From contig CAXYYS010000104.1 in the NCBI GenBank assembly GCA_964293585.1, forward strand, positions 1 through 5,306: 5,306 bases of DNA, read 5' to 3'. This stretch comes from JAKVKY01 sp964293585. Lineage in GTDB: Bacteria; Bacillota; Negativicutes; Acidaminococcales; Acidaminococcaceae. Shown here piece after piece: positions 1 through 5,242 of this stretch (its first letter is position 1; the number at the start of each line of letters is the position of its first letter). Position numbers and translations under genes: made by a program. The notes beneath the pieces are model-generated. The model saw nothing but the letters and a program-made list of their open reading frames with translations. It was not told the origin of the DNA and did no database searches.

Positions 1-28
1 ATGCAGCTTAAATTATTTGGTTAAAGGT

Positions 29-41
29 GTTCAATTTGAAC
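29..41. repeat. Short perfect palindrome (GTTCAA-T-TTGAAC)
   Basis: A 13-base inverted repeat, GTTCAA and TTGAAC around a single T, lies in gene-free AT-rich DNA about 50 bases upstream of the TATAAT box at 91-96. Its right half, TTGAAC, could also serve as a weak -35 for a TATATT at 58-63 (spacing 16). The symmetry and position would suit an operator, but a 6-base arm in AT-rich DNA can arise by chance. Confidence 0.25.
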
Positions 42-87
42 TTGCAATTTTAGTTATTATATTACTATATTTCCTCAAACATTTCTA

Positions 88-96
88 TGCTATAAT
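88..96 (+). promoter_or_regulatory. Candidate extended -10 promoter reading rightward
   Basis: TGCTATAAT is a perfect TATAAT hexamer with the TGn extension of an extended -10 element. No good TTGACA-like hexamer lies 16-18 bases upstream, which extended -10 promoters tolerate. The predicted start is near 103, just before the TGCGCC repeats and about 80 bases before the hairpin and T7 tract at 183-231. It faces against the gene cluster, so it would drive a short RNA rather than any gene seen here. A chance match in AT-rich DNA is possible. Confidence 0.35.
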
Positions 97-108
97 AATT
101 AAAATGTT

Positions 109-172
109 TTTGCGCCACTAACAAAAATCTTTTGGCGCATACATAAATTTGCGCCACCAATAAAACTGCGCC
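109..172. repeat. Cluster of TGCGCC(A) direct and inverted repeats
   Basis: An 18-base unit, TTTGCGCCACTAACAAAA at 109-126, recurs with two differences at 148-165, a 39-base period. The core TGCGCCA also appears inverted (TGGCGCA) at 133-139, and a shortened copy, TGCGCC, sits at 167-172. The GC-rich cores stand out sharply from the AT-rich surroundings. Read on the minus strand, TGGCGCA at 156-150 and TGCGCCA at 139-133 form a 7-bp stem with a 10-base loop, followed a few bases later by a T5 tract, so this may be a secondary terminator. Binding sites for a regulator, or structure in a short plus-strand RNA, are other readings. Confidence 0.5.
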
Positions 173-182
173 TAAAATTAAA

Positions 183-231
183 TGCACCCCTAAATGTTAG
201 ACTAAATAACATTTAGGGATGCAATTTTTTT
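183..231. terminator. Long hairpin terminator at the end of the operon
   Basis: TGCACCCCTAAATGTTA (183-199) pairs with TAACATTTAGGGATGCA (207-223) across a 7-base loop, giving a 17-bp stem with a single mismatch (a C-A pair as plus-strand RNA). On the plus strand it is followed by T7 at 225-231, a classic intrinsic terminator. On the minus strand the downstream tail is a weaker T-rich run (TTTAATTTT). The hairpin lies about 20 bases past the end of the GT51 pseudogene, so it most likely ends the leftward operon, and it may also stop rightward transcripts. Confidence 0.8.
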
Positions 232-241
232 GCTGCCTAAA

Positions 242-828
242 CTATAAAAACTGCAAATCCCAGCCCTGCAGCTTCTCTTTTACCTGCTGCATAAACTTAG
301 GTTCCGGATCAAGCTTGTGATTGGTATAGCCCGGCACCAGTTTCTTGTACAAGCCCCACTGTTTGGCTTCCTCCTACTGGTAGTGGCCAAAGATGTAGCG
401 AATATACCGATACCTGAGCCGCAAATATTGCAGCAGCCGCACATCGGCCTCCACCTAGGCGGTGGTCAAATCTTCCTTACCGTCCACGCCGCCCAATGCA
501 GGCCCACGGCCTGGGGCTTAATGCTTGTCAGCGCCGTCCCGTAATGGAGCAAAGCATACTCCCGCATCAAAGTCTTTTTGCGTTCCGTCAGCGGCAAAAG
601 TTTAAGCGCAAACGGCGCCAGACACAGAGACAAATACAATATCCTGGCCAGCTGCTGGGTGATAGTGCTGTTACCGATTTTTTTACCATATTTTTTATTA
701 TAGGCCCAGGCGCCACGGATGTCGCTCCGCGAGAAACCGTGATGCCTGTAAAAAATTCTATCCTCTCCAAAGAGCAGCACCTGTTCAAACAACTGCTGTC
801 CCTGAGGCAAACCATTCGTGGTTTGCAT
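242..828 (-). pseudogene. Decayed small GT51 peptidoglycan transglycosylase
   Basis: The intact first part (ATG at 828 to a stop at 466, 120 residues) has two GT51 signatures: GEDRIFYRHHGF, the ED-x2-F-x2-H-x-G motif holding the catalytic general-base Glu, and GNSTITQQLAR, the G-x-STITQQ motif. GT51 enzymes polymerise lipid II-type glycans outside the membrane. After SIKPQAVGL the frame is lost. In another frame similar-looking sequence continues (LGGVDGKEDLTTA, TAG, VEADVRLLQYL, then HYQ, TAG, EEAKQWG) to a TAG at 244-242. Restoring one base gives exactly 588 nt, or 195 residues, so one 1-nt deletion plus two in-frame TAGs (460-458 and 376-374), each plausibly a former CAG, explain the damage. 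The short stretch LYLSLCLAPFALKLLPLTERKK lacks a clear RK-x2-E segment, where the second catalytic Glu normally lies. No signal peptide or membrane anchor is visible. It follows SanA-TupA by 15 nt and is surely part of the same transcript. Confidence 0.8.
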
Positions 829-832
829 ACTT

Positions 833-838
833 CCTCCT
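833..838 (-). promoter_or_regulatory. Ribosome binding site of the GT51 pseudogene
   Basis: AGGAGG ends 4 nt before the ATG at 828-826 and begins 5 nt after the TAG of the upstream gene. It favours this ATG over the in-frame TTG at 843-841, which has no comparable site because the upstream coding end occupies that position. The spacing is short but usable, and the arrangement suggests translational coupling to the SanA-TupA gene. Confidence 0.7.
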
Positions 839-843
839 GCCAA

Positions 844-2340
844 CTACTTCGGCCATAAATCCCCTAGCTTTTTGTCCCACGCCCGGGGTACCACCGGTGC
901 ACGATCCGCTACCGGCGTAAAAGTTAACTCACTAAAAACAATACGTTCAACCAGATTATATAAATCTACGCGTACGAAAGGAAATGGCGCGGCTAATTTT
1001 TGAGCAACAGCCAACATCTCTGCCAAATTTTGGGGCTTGGGTATTACATACGGTACATCACTGGGAGCGCCAATCACAAAAGGCTGCAAGTTCCAGTCGC
1101 AGTCGTAAAAATTATTAAAGTAACGCGGCGCTAAGTTCTGCCCGCTCTTCAGCTTACCGCTAACCTGGATATATTTTGGTTCTCCTCCAAAAGTAAATAT
1201 CCTAAGCATATTACCGGCTTTATGTGGCATTTCTAAAAATTCTTCTGCATATATTTGTGGTTTAATCTTCACATACTGTCGCTCGCCAAAAAAGCAGGAA
1301 AAATCTTCTTTTAGATGTTGTTCCATAAATGTCTGATGTTCCTGGCCGGCTTGTAAAAACTTTTCTTTAGCCGCACATGGCAGATTCCAATGACTCCCGT
1401 GGTTCAATTTTAAATAAAATTTTTCCGGCAGCTTATTAAAATCAATCTCCGCATAATGATTGTAAAATCTGTATACCCGTGTCAGATACTGTGCTCCCAC
1501 TTGTTCTGTCACATATTTTCTTACCGCTAACTTATCCGCATAAGGCGCATAGTCCTCTATTGCGTCGCTACGCATATACGCCAACAATTTTTCCACATAA
1601 GTTTGCGGCTGGCGCAAATTGGGCCAATACCCCATATAATAACGAATGCTCAACTGTCGCCGCAGCGTATACGGTAAGCAGTGCGTAAAACTATGCACAA
1701 TGTTATTATGCAGCCATTTTTTGAACTGACGCACCTGCAAGATTCGCTTTTGACGTCTCGAAAAATAATGACATTGTATCCAGGCCTTATATGCTGATGC
1801 TACTTCTCTGTCATCAAAAGGATCATTCAAATTAGGCGCCGCCTGCTCATTTACCAATCCTGATGGTTGTAACCCCAGCTGCACCGCTATATATACCGCC
1901 CGTGTCAAGTGGAACTTGCTGGTGATTAAGATAAAACGTTCCGGCCATCCCTGTTTACGCCAGGACACAAAACTTTTAAAGGTGGTCCAACCAGCATAAT
2001 CTATGATCAACTGGTCTTCCGGTATGCCCCGCGCCACCAGGTACTCCCTCATCAAATCCACGTCACTCCTGGTCTTGCTATTATCCGGACTTCCTGAAAG
2101 AATAAACTTCAAAGCCGGTCTACAAGCATACAAACGCAGCGCCAAATCCAGGCGCTCCCGCATCACCGCGGTCACCTTTTGATTGACCCAGCAACCCAGC
2201 ACGATAGCGCAGGTTATCTCCTCCGGTATAGTCCCCAAGGTAACAAAATGAGGCTGCGCGCATGCTTCAATACCCAACCGGCGGTAACCCTGCTTAAAGA
2301 TAGGTTTACCCATTAGAAAAAGTTTATGTTTAATACCCAC
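844..2340 (-). CDS. SanA/YdcF-like (DUF218) domain fused to a TupA-like ATP-grasp amidoligase
   Basis: A 498-residue, two-domain protein. Residues about 44-165 match the ElyC/SanA/YdcF (DUF218) family, closest to SanA: AIVLGCWV (45-52), LSGSPDNS (81-88), GIPEDQLIIDYAG (105-117) and ITSKFHLTRAV (139-149). SanA affects envelope permeability to vancomycin; its chemistry is not established. Residues about 228-498 match TupA-like ATP-grasp proteins: ADKLAVRKYV (268-277), the nucleotide-binding-type KLNHGSHWN (311-319), YAEEFL (364-369), FVRVDLYN (455-462) and SELTFTP (470-476), whose Glu471 is a likely metal ligand. TupA was named for teichuronopeptide synthesis; members are predicted amidoligases that attach amino acids to surface polymers using ATP. 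No signal peptide or membrane helix is visible, so it should be cytoplasmic, unlike classic SanA. The GTG start has GGAAGGA 7 nt upstream. It lies 36 nt after GT8 and 15 nt before GT51, in one operon. The substrate is unknown. Confidence 0.88.
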   Translation of the reverse strand: MGIKHKLFLMGKPIFKQGYRRLGIEACAQPHFVTLGTIPEEITCAIVLGCWVNQKVTAVMRERLDLALRLYACRPALKFILSGSPDNSKTRSDVDLMREYLVARGIPEDQLIIDYAGWTTFKSFVSWRKQGWPERFILITSKFHLTRAVYIAVQLGLQPSGLVNEQAAPNLNDPFDDREVASAYKAWIQCHYFSRRQKRILQVRQFKKWLHNNIVHSFTHCLPYTLRRQLSIRYYMGYWPNLRQPQTYVEKLLAYMRSDAIEDYAPYADKLAVRKYVTEQVGAQYLTRVYRFYNHYAEIDFNKLPEKFYLKLNHGSHWNLPCAAKEKFLQAGQEHQTFMEQHLKEDFSCFFGERQYVKIKPQIYAEEFLEMPHKAGNMLRIFTFGGEPKYIQVSGKLKSGQNLAPRYFNNFYDCDWNLQPFVIGAPSDVPYVIPKPQNLAEMLAVAQKLAAPFPFVRVDLYNLVERIVFSELTFTPVADRAPVVPRAWDKKLGDLWPK

Positions 2341-2347
2341 TTGTCAG

Positions 2348-2354
2348 TCCTTCC
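2348..2354 (-). promoter_or_regulatory. Ribosome binding site supporting the GTG start of SanA-TupA
   Basis: GGAAGGA sits 7 nt before the GTG at 2340-2338. The first in-frame ATG (residue 10) has no such site, and an ATG upstream at 2359-2357 is in another frame that soon meets TAA. The GTG is therefore the best start. Confidence 0.65.
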
Positions 2355-2376
2355 AGCATTGCTACGAACCTTCCCA

Positions 2377-3324
2377 TTATAATTCTTCTAATAACCTTTT
2401 CAGCCGTTTCGGTAAATAAAGCAGGGCTGCTCCCAACTTATACGACCTATTATCCGCAAACATAGATTTACGACATAACGGGATTTTTCCCAAAGAAGAA
2501 TATTTATAATAAAAGGCCCACTTTTCTGCCAACAGACTATCATAGTAACGCCAAGGCTTTTCGGTCGTATAATGGATGATAAAACCACTATCAAAATAAC
2601 GCTCGTAGGAATCAACTTCTTCCATTTTATAAAACCGAGCCAGTTCTTCCAGAGAATTTACTTCCCAGTTGGAAGCAAAAAGATTCAGCTGGACATTATA
2701 ATATAAAGGCAGCATAAGCATTTTACCTTCAAGAACCACGTTAAAGGCATCCTGATCCATAAAATAATTGTATTCCTGCTGTTTATAAGCCAGTAATTTT
2801 TGTGGCATACCCTGCTCCCGCAACAATTTTAAATTAAGGAGCATGACACCGGAATTGAAATAATCCGGCTTAAGAGAATAGGCATGCTTACGGTTGCCAT
2901 GCAAATTTCTTGTCCGCGGTCCGTCCGGCACTGCTGCCCCATAATAATCCGTAATATCTATCTCATAGAAGGCTACCAGATCATTTTGGATGATAATATC
3001 GCAATCCAAATACAAAACTTTATCCAATTCTTTAAGCGTCAGCGGCAGATTAAATTTTTGTAGCGCAGCCGAGGAAGCATGTAGTTCTTTTCTATCAAAT
3101 CCATGTTCCCAGTCATGTTGGACCTTAATAAGCCTGATACTTAAATTTTGCCAGGACTGAACTTGCAGCAACAGCTCATTCTCTGCACTCATATCTACGC
3201 AAATAATATGAAGATGGTATTGATATTCCGGATGCAAATGTAATTTCAGCGAAGTAATAGCCACAACCAGCGGCAGGACATACTTGTCATCACTGATAAA
3301 AGCCAATTCGATATTTTTCTGCAT
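2377..3324 (-). CDS. GT8 family glycosyltransferase (LgtC/GspA-like)
   Basis: A 315-residue retaining glycosyltransferase of the GT-A fold, likely moving galactose or glucose from a UDP-sugar to a growing surface glycan at the cytoplasmic membrane face. Family marks in order: the N-terminal IELAFISDDKYVLPLVVAITSL strand and helix; YLDCDIIIQND with the metal-binding D-x-D at Asp107/Asp109; DYFNSGVMLLNL (154-164); MDQDAFN (189-195); and HYTTEKPW (251-258), which supplies the C-terminal His and Lys that bind metal and diphosphate in LgtC. The C-terminal tail (about 296-315) is basic and amphipathic, like the peripheral membrane anchor of LgtC. The length is normal for the family and all key residues are present. 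The ATG at 3324 is chosen over an in-frame ATG at 3381 because GGAG lies 9 nt before it, homology begins there, and the 3381 ATG has no binding site. The exact donor and acceptor cannot be read from the sequence. Confidence 0.92.
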   Translation of the reverse strand: MQKNIELAFISDDKYVLPLVVAITSLKLHLHPEYQYHLHIICVDMSAENELLLQVQSWQNLSIRLIKVQHDWEHGFDRKELHASSAALQKFNLPLTLKELDKVLYLDCDIIIQNDLVAFYEIDITDYYGAAVPDGPRTRNLHGNRKHAYSLKPDYFNSGVMLLNLKLLREQGMPQKLLAYKQQEYNYFMDQDAFNVVLEGKMLMLPLYYNVQLNLFASNWEVNSLEELARFYKMEEVDSYERYFDSGFIIHYTTEKPWRYYDSLLAEKWAFYYKYSSLGKIPLCRKSMFADNRSYKLGAALLYLPKRLKRLLEEL

Positions 3325-3333
3325 GGTTATATT

Positions 3334-3337
3334 CTCC
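3334..3337 (-). promoter_or_regulatory. Ribosome binding site deciding the GT8 start
   Basis: GGAG (within TTTTGGAGAATA) is 9 nt before the ATG at 3324-3322. It selects this start and not the earlier in-frame ATG at 3381, which is preceded only by A/T-rich sequence. Confidence 0.6.
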
Positions 3338-3405
3338 AAAACAAAACCTAATTGCCAGCAAGTACACAAAATGTCTGACATTACTTTTTAACTTTTGCAA
3401 ACTTA

Positions 3406-3411
3406 ATTATA
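3406..3411 (-). promoter_or_regulatory. Candidate internal promoter ahead of GT8
   Basis: A perfect TATAAT on the minus strand lies in the longest gap of the cluster (3325-3487), about 80 nt before the GT8 start. The hexamer 17 bases upstream (GGCTTA) is a poor -35 and there is no TGn extension, so the call rests on one box and the gap. If real, it would let GT8, SanA-TupA and GT51 be expressed separately from GT2 and GT32. Confidence 0.3.
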
Positions 3412-3487
3412 CTCTATCTTGCCATCCCTAAGCCTGCCTTTTTCTGTGGTACGACTATAATTCTGTAATCAATTTCTGCGTATACTA

Positions 3488-4531
3488 TCACTTAACTCCC
3501 CTATTACTAAAAAAATTTTTGAGACGCCACATTCTAAAATAGGCACCTGGCATTAGATAACACAACCATAATTTTAAAGAGGTGTATTTATTCTTACATA
3601 ACCTCAAGCAAGAATAATGTACGCAAAACTCCTTTTTAAAGTCCTGCACATACTGCTGACAGTCAATAGAATTTTCTTCCCTGAATCTCGCATATTTTTT
3701 AAAAACAGTAACATATGCTAACAAAACTATTACATCACTTTGGATAATAATAATTTTATTTTCCACTTGTCTTTTTTGTAAAAAAAGCCGTACTAAATCC
3801 CTATGCATTTTTCTAGCCACAATCATATCGCCCGAATGTACATTCAGTTCAATCTGATTTGTAGCACTACCTATAATCTGATAATAAAAATATTTACAGT
3901 CGATAATACAATTTATCTTATTAATCTTACTTAGATAACGGGCTACTGCTAGCGTATCTTCCATTTCTCTTATTTGAGGTATAAATTTTATATCTCCCCA
4001 TACTTGTCGTCTAAATAATTTATTCCATAAATAGCCCCCTATCTTCGGTCCAATCTCCAACCCCTGGAAAACGGCTATTTCATCGTCCAGATATACTTCT
4101 AAAAATTCTCCCGTTGTCATTATACAATTCTTGGGTAAACTTCTATCTACAATATTACCATCTTTGTCTATAGAATGAAATCCACACACTACCATATCAT
4201 AACCAGCAATATTTCTCAGTAAAGTTTCAATATAATCTGCCTCTAATTTATCATCCGCATCGGTAAAACCAAGATATTCACCTGTAGCCACAGCTAAAGC
4301 ATTATTCCGGGCTACACTTATACCAGCATTCTGCTGATGGATGACATGGATACGACAATCTTGGGCAGCATAAATATCGCAAATTCTACCACTATCATCC
4401 ACGCTACCGTCGTCAACCAAAATAATCTCCAGATTCTTGTAAGTTTGGTTAACTACCGATTCCAAACAACGCTTCAAATACTTATCGGCATTGTATGCGG
4501 ATATAATCAGGCTTACTAAAACATTATCCAA
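3488..4531 (-). CDS. GT2 family glycosyltransferase
   Basis: A 347-residue inverting glycosyltransferase of the GT-A fold. The N-terminal domain has VSLIISAYNADKYLKRCLES (6-25), a typical GT2 opening; EIILVDDGSVDDS (35-47) with the nucleotide-binding aspartates; QQNAGISVARNNAL (66-79); and GFTDADDKL (88-96) carrying the metal-binding D-x-D. The C-terminal 200 residues show no recognisable domain beyond family-typical helices and no clear membrane span, so this is a soluble or peripheral enzyme adding one sugar to a lipid-linked intermediate rather than a processive synthase. The start is TTG, supported by GGAGG 9 nt upstream; no better ATG exists. It follows the GT32 gene by 72 nt and precedes GT8 by 163 nt on the same strand. 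Its coding sequence is AT-richer than the genes downstream, hinting at a separate origin. The sugar transferred cannot be inferred. Confidence 0.92.
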   Translation of the reverse strand: MDNVLVSLIISAYNADKYLKRCLESVVNQTYKNLEIILVDDGSVDDSGRICDIYAAQDCRIHVIHQQNAGISVARNNALAVATGEYLGFTDADDKLEADYIETLLRNIAGYDMVVCGFHSIDKDGNIVDRSLPKNCIMTTGEFLEVYLDDEIAVFQGLEIGPKIGGYLWNKLFRRQVWGDIKFIPQIREMEDTLAVARYLSKINKINCIIDCKYFYYQIIGSATNQIELNVHSGDMIVARKMHRDLVRLFLQKRQVENKIIIIQSDVIVLLAYVTVFKKYARFREENSIDCQQYVQDFKKEFCVHYSCLRLCKNKYTSLKLWLCYLMPGAYFRMWRLKNFFSNRGVK

Positions 4532-4540
4532 CTATATTTT

Positions 4541-4545
4541 CCTCC
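4541..4545 (-). promoter_or_regulatory. Ribosome binding site supporting the TTG start of GT2
   Basis: GGAGG (in TTGGAGGAAAATATAG) lies 9 nt before the TTG at 4531-4529. No in-frame ATG occurs nearby, and the GT2 domain opening begins a few residues after this TTG, so the TTG start is well supported. Confidence 0.75.
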
Positions 4546-4592
4546 AATAAATTTATGAATATAAACTAATGTTAAATATTTCATGCTTTTAA

Positions 4593-4636
4593 CTTAAACA
4601 AACCTATTTCATAAATTTATTATAAATTTGTTTAAG
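4593..4636 (-). repeat. AT-rich inverted repeat across the GT32 stop codon
   Basis: CTTAAACAAA (4593-4602) and TTTGTTTAAG (4627-4636) are perfect 10-base inverted arms around a 24-base AT-rich loop that contains the palindrome ATAAATTTAT (4611-4620). The element covers the last codons and the TAG of the GT32 gene. There is no T-run after it on the minus strand, so it is not a convincing terminator; it could be an mRNA 3' stem between GT32 and GT2, or chance in very AT-rich DNA. Confidence 0.3.
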
Positions 4637-5242
4637 TATTTGAGTGATACCACCAATTTTATATGCAGTAATAAATTTTGAAATATTTAAGGCTAAAATA
4701 CTAGGAAAATACTTTGAGGCTAAACTATAATATCTTTGGCGAAAATCCAAATATTTCTTCTGTTTAGGTGTTAACCATGAACCACTAAAATGATGAATGG
4801 CATATGTTGTTGAATCTTTTGTTACAACGCCAGTCTCAAATGATTTTGCTGTTAAATAATTATGTGGAAGCAATATCATATTATTACCAAATTCCTGCAT
4901 TTTACCGTTTAAGCTTACACCATAAGTCGATGTTAAAATATTGGTTACCATTACGACATTAGGTGTTAAATCCATATCCCCACATTTATTAATAAATCCT
5001 CTTTTATCATAACTTTGTAGACAGGTTTTGATAAACTCATTATGAACACAGGCTCCAATTGTTCCTGTAGCTACTTGATTATCATGTTGAAATCCTAAAA
5101 ATAACCTATACTGTAATAAGTCATCAAATTTCTTTATGGCTTCAACATCTGTATCCATATAAATACCACCATACTCATATAAGACTGACAACCTAACATA
5201 ATCTGACACAAATGCCCATTCCTTATTTTTATAGGCATCCAA
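4604..5242 (-). CDS. GT32/OCH1-like glycosyltransferase, N-terminus missing
   Basis: The readable part (212 residues from a TTG at 5242) is the body of a GT32-type, sugar-binding DXD-motif glycosyltransferase common in capsule loci: WAFVSDYVRLSVLYEYGGIY (9-28) followed by MDTDVEAIKKF with the D-x-D at Asp30/Asp32, then VATGTIGACVHNEFIKTCL (57-75) and AIHHFSGSWL (148-157), a conserved His/Trp block near the C-terminus. Members normally start with an M-IPKIIHY-W-type strand some 50-60 residues earlier. That part is absent: in-frame homology-like sequence (SFYNLRPYCLDAY) extends back to about 5278, but TAG codons stand at 5281-5279 and 5287-5285. The TTG at 5242 lacks a binding site and lies inside the conserved region, so it is unlikely to be a true start. 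The gene is either 5'-truncated, frameshifted near the window edge, or damaged by a sequence error there. The remnant alone would probably be inactive, as it lacks the first nucleotide-binding strand. It stands 72 nt before GT2. Confidence 0.72.
   Translation of the reverse strand: MDAYKNKEWAFVSDYVRLSVLYEYGGIYMDTDVEAIKKFDDLLQYRLFLGFQHDNQVATGTIGACVHNEFIKTCLQSYDKRGFINKCGDMDLTPNVVMVTNILTSTYGVSLNGKMQEFGNNMILLPHNYLTAKSFETGVVTKDSTTYAIHHFSGSWLTPKQKKYLDFRQRYYSLASKYFPSILALNISKFITAYKIGGITQILKQIYNKFMK

Larger units (their letters stand above)
103..231 (+). ncRNA. Possible small RNA between promoter and terminator
   Basis: This is inferred from signal order only: an extended -10 at 88-96, a region with no usable reading frame, and a hairpin ending in T7 at 225-231 that would end a plus-strand transcript of about 125-130 nt. 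The body holds TGCGCCA at 111-117, its inverse TGGCGCA at 133-139, and further copies at 150-156 and 167-172. The RNA could therefore fold into either of two competing stems (111-117 with 133-139, or 133-139 with 150-156). I recognise no known RNA family. The same signals could just be a two-sided terminator with an incidental -10 match. Confidence 0.22.

Noticed and set aside
109..172. CRISPR array
   Set aside because: Only two full repeats of 18 bases, with the spacing filled by an inverted core copy; no regular repeat-spacer pattern and no cas genes.
103..231. Type III toxin-antitoxin RNA (ToxI-like tandem repeats before a terminator)
   Set aside because: Two repeats with a roughly 39-base period followed by a terminator look superficially similar, but no toxin gene follows on the plus strand; the next DNA is the antisense of the GT51 pseudogene.
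829..843. TTG at 843 as the GT51 start
   Set aside because: It directly abuts the upstream stop codon, and the AGGAGG lies after it, serving the ATG at 828.
317..858. Plus-strand open frames of 75 and 120 codons
   Set aside because: They lie opposite the GT51 pseudogene, have no family motifs and no good ribosome binding site, and are shadows of the minus-strand coding sequence.
1479..1688. Plus-strand 69-codon open frame
   Set aside because: It is fully opposite the well-supported ATP-grasp coding sequence and has no recognisable motif.
3325..3381. Earlier ATG at 3381 as the GT8 start
   Set aside because: It has no ribosome binding site and adds 19 residues outside the conserved domain; the ATG at 3324 has GGAG at a good distance and begins right at the GT8 fold.
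4593..4636. Intrinsic terminator between GT32 and GT2
   Set aside because: The stem is almost all A/T with a long loop and no T-run follows on the minus strand, so it is listed only as an inverted repeat.
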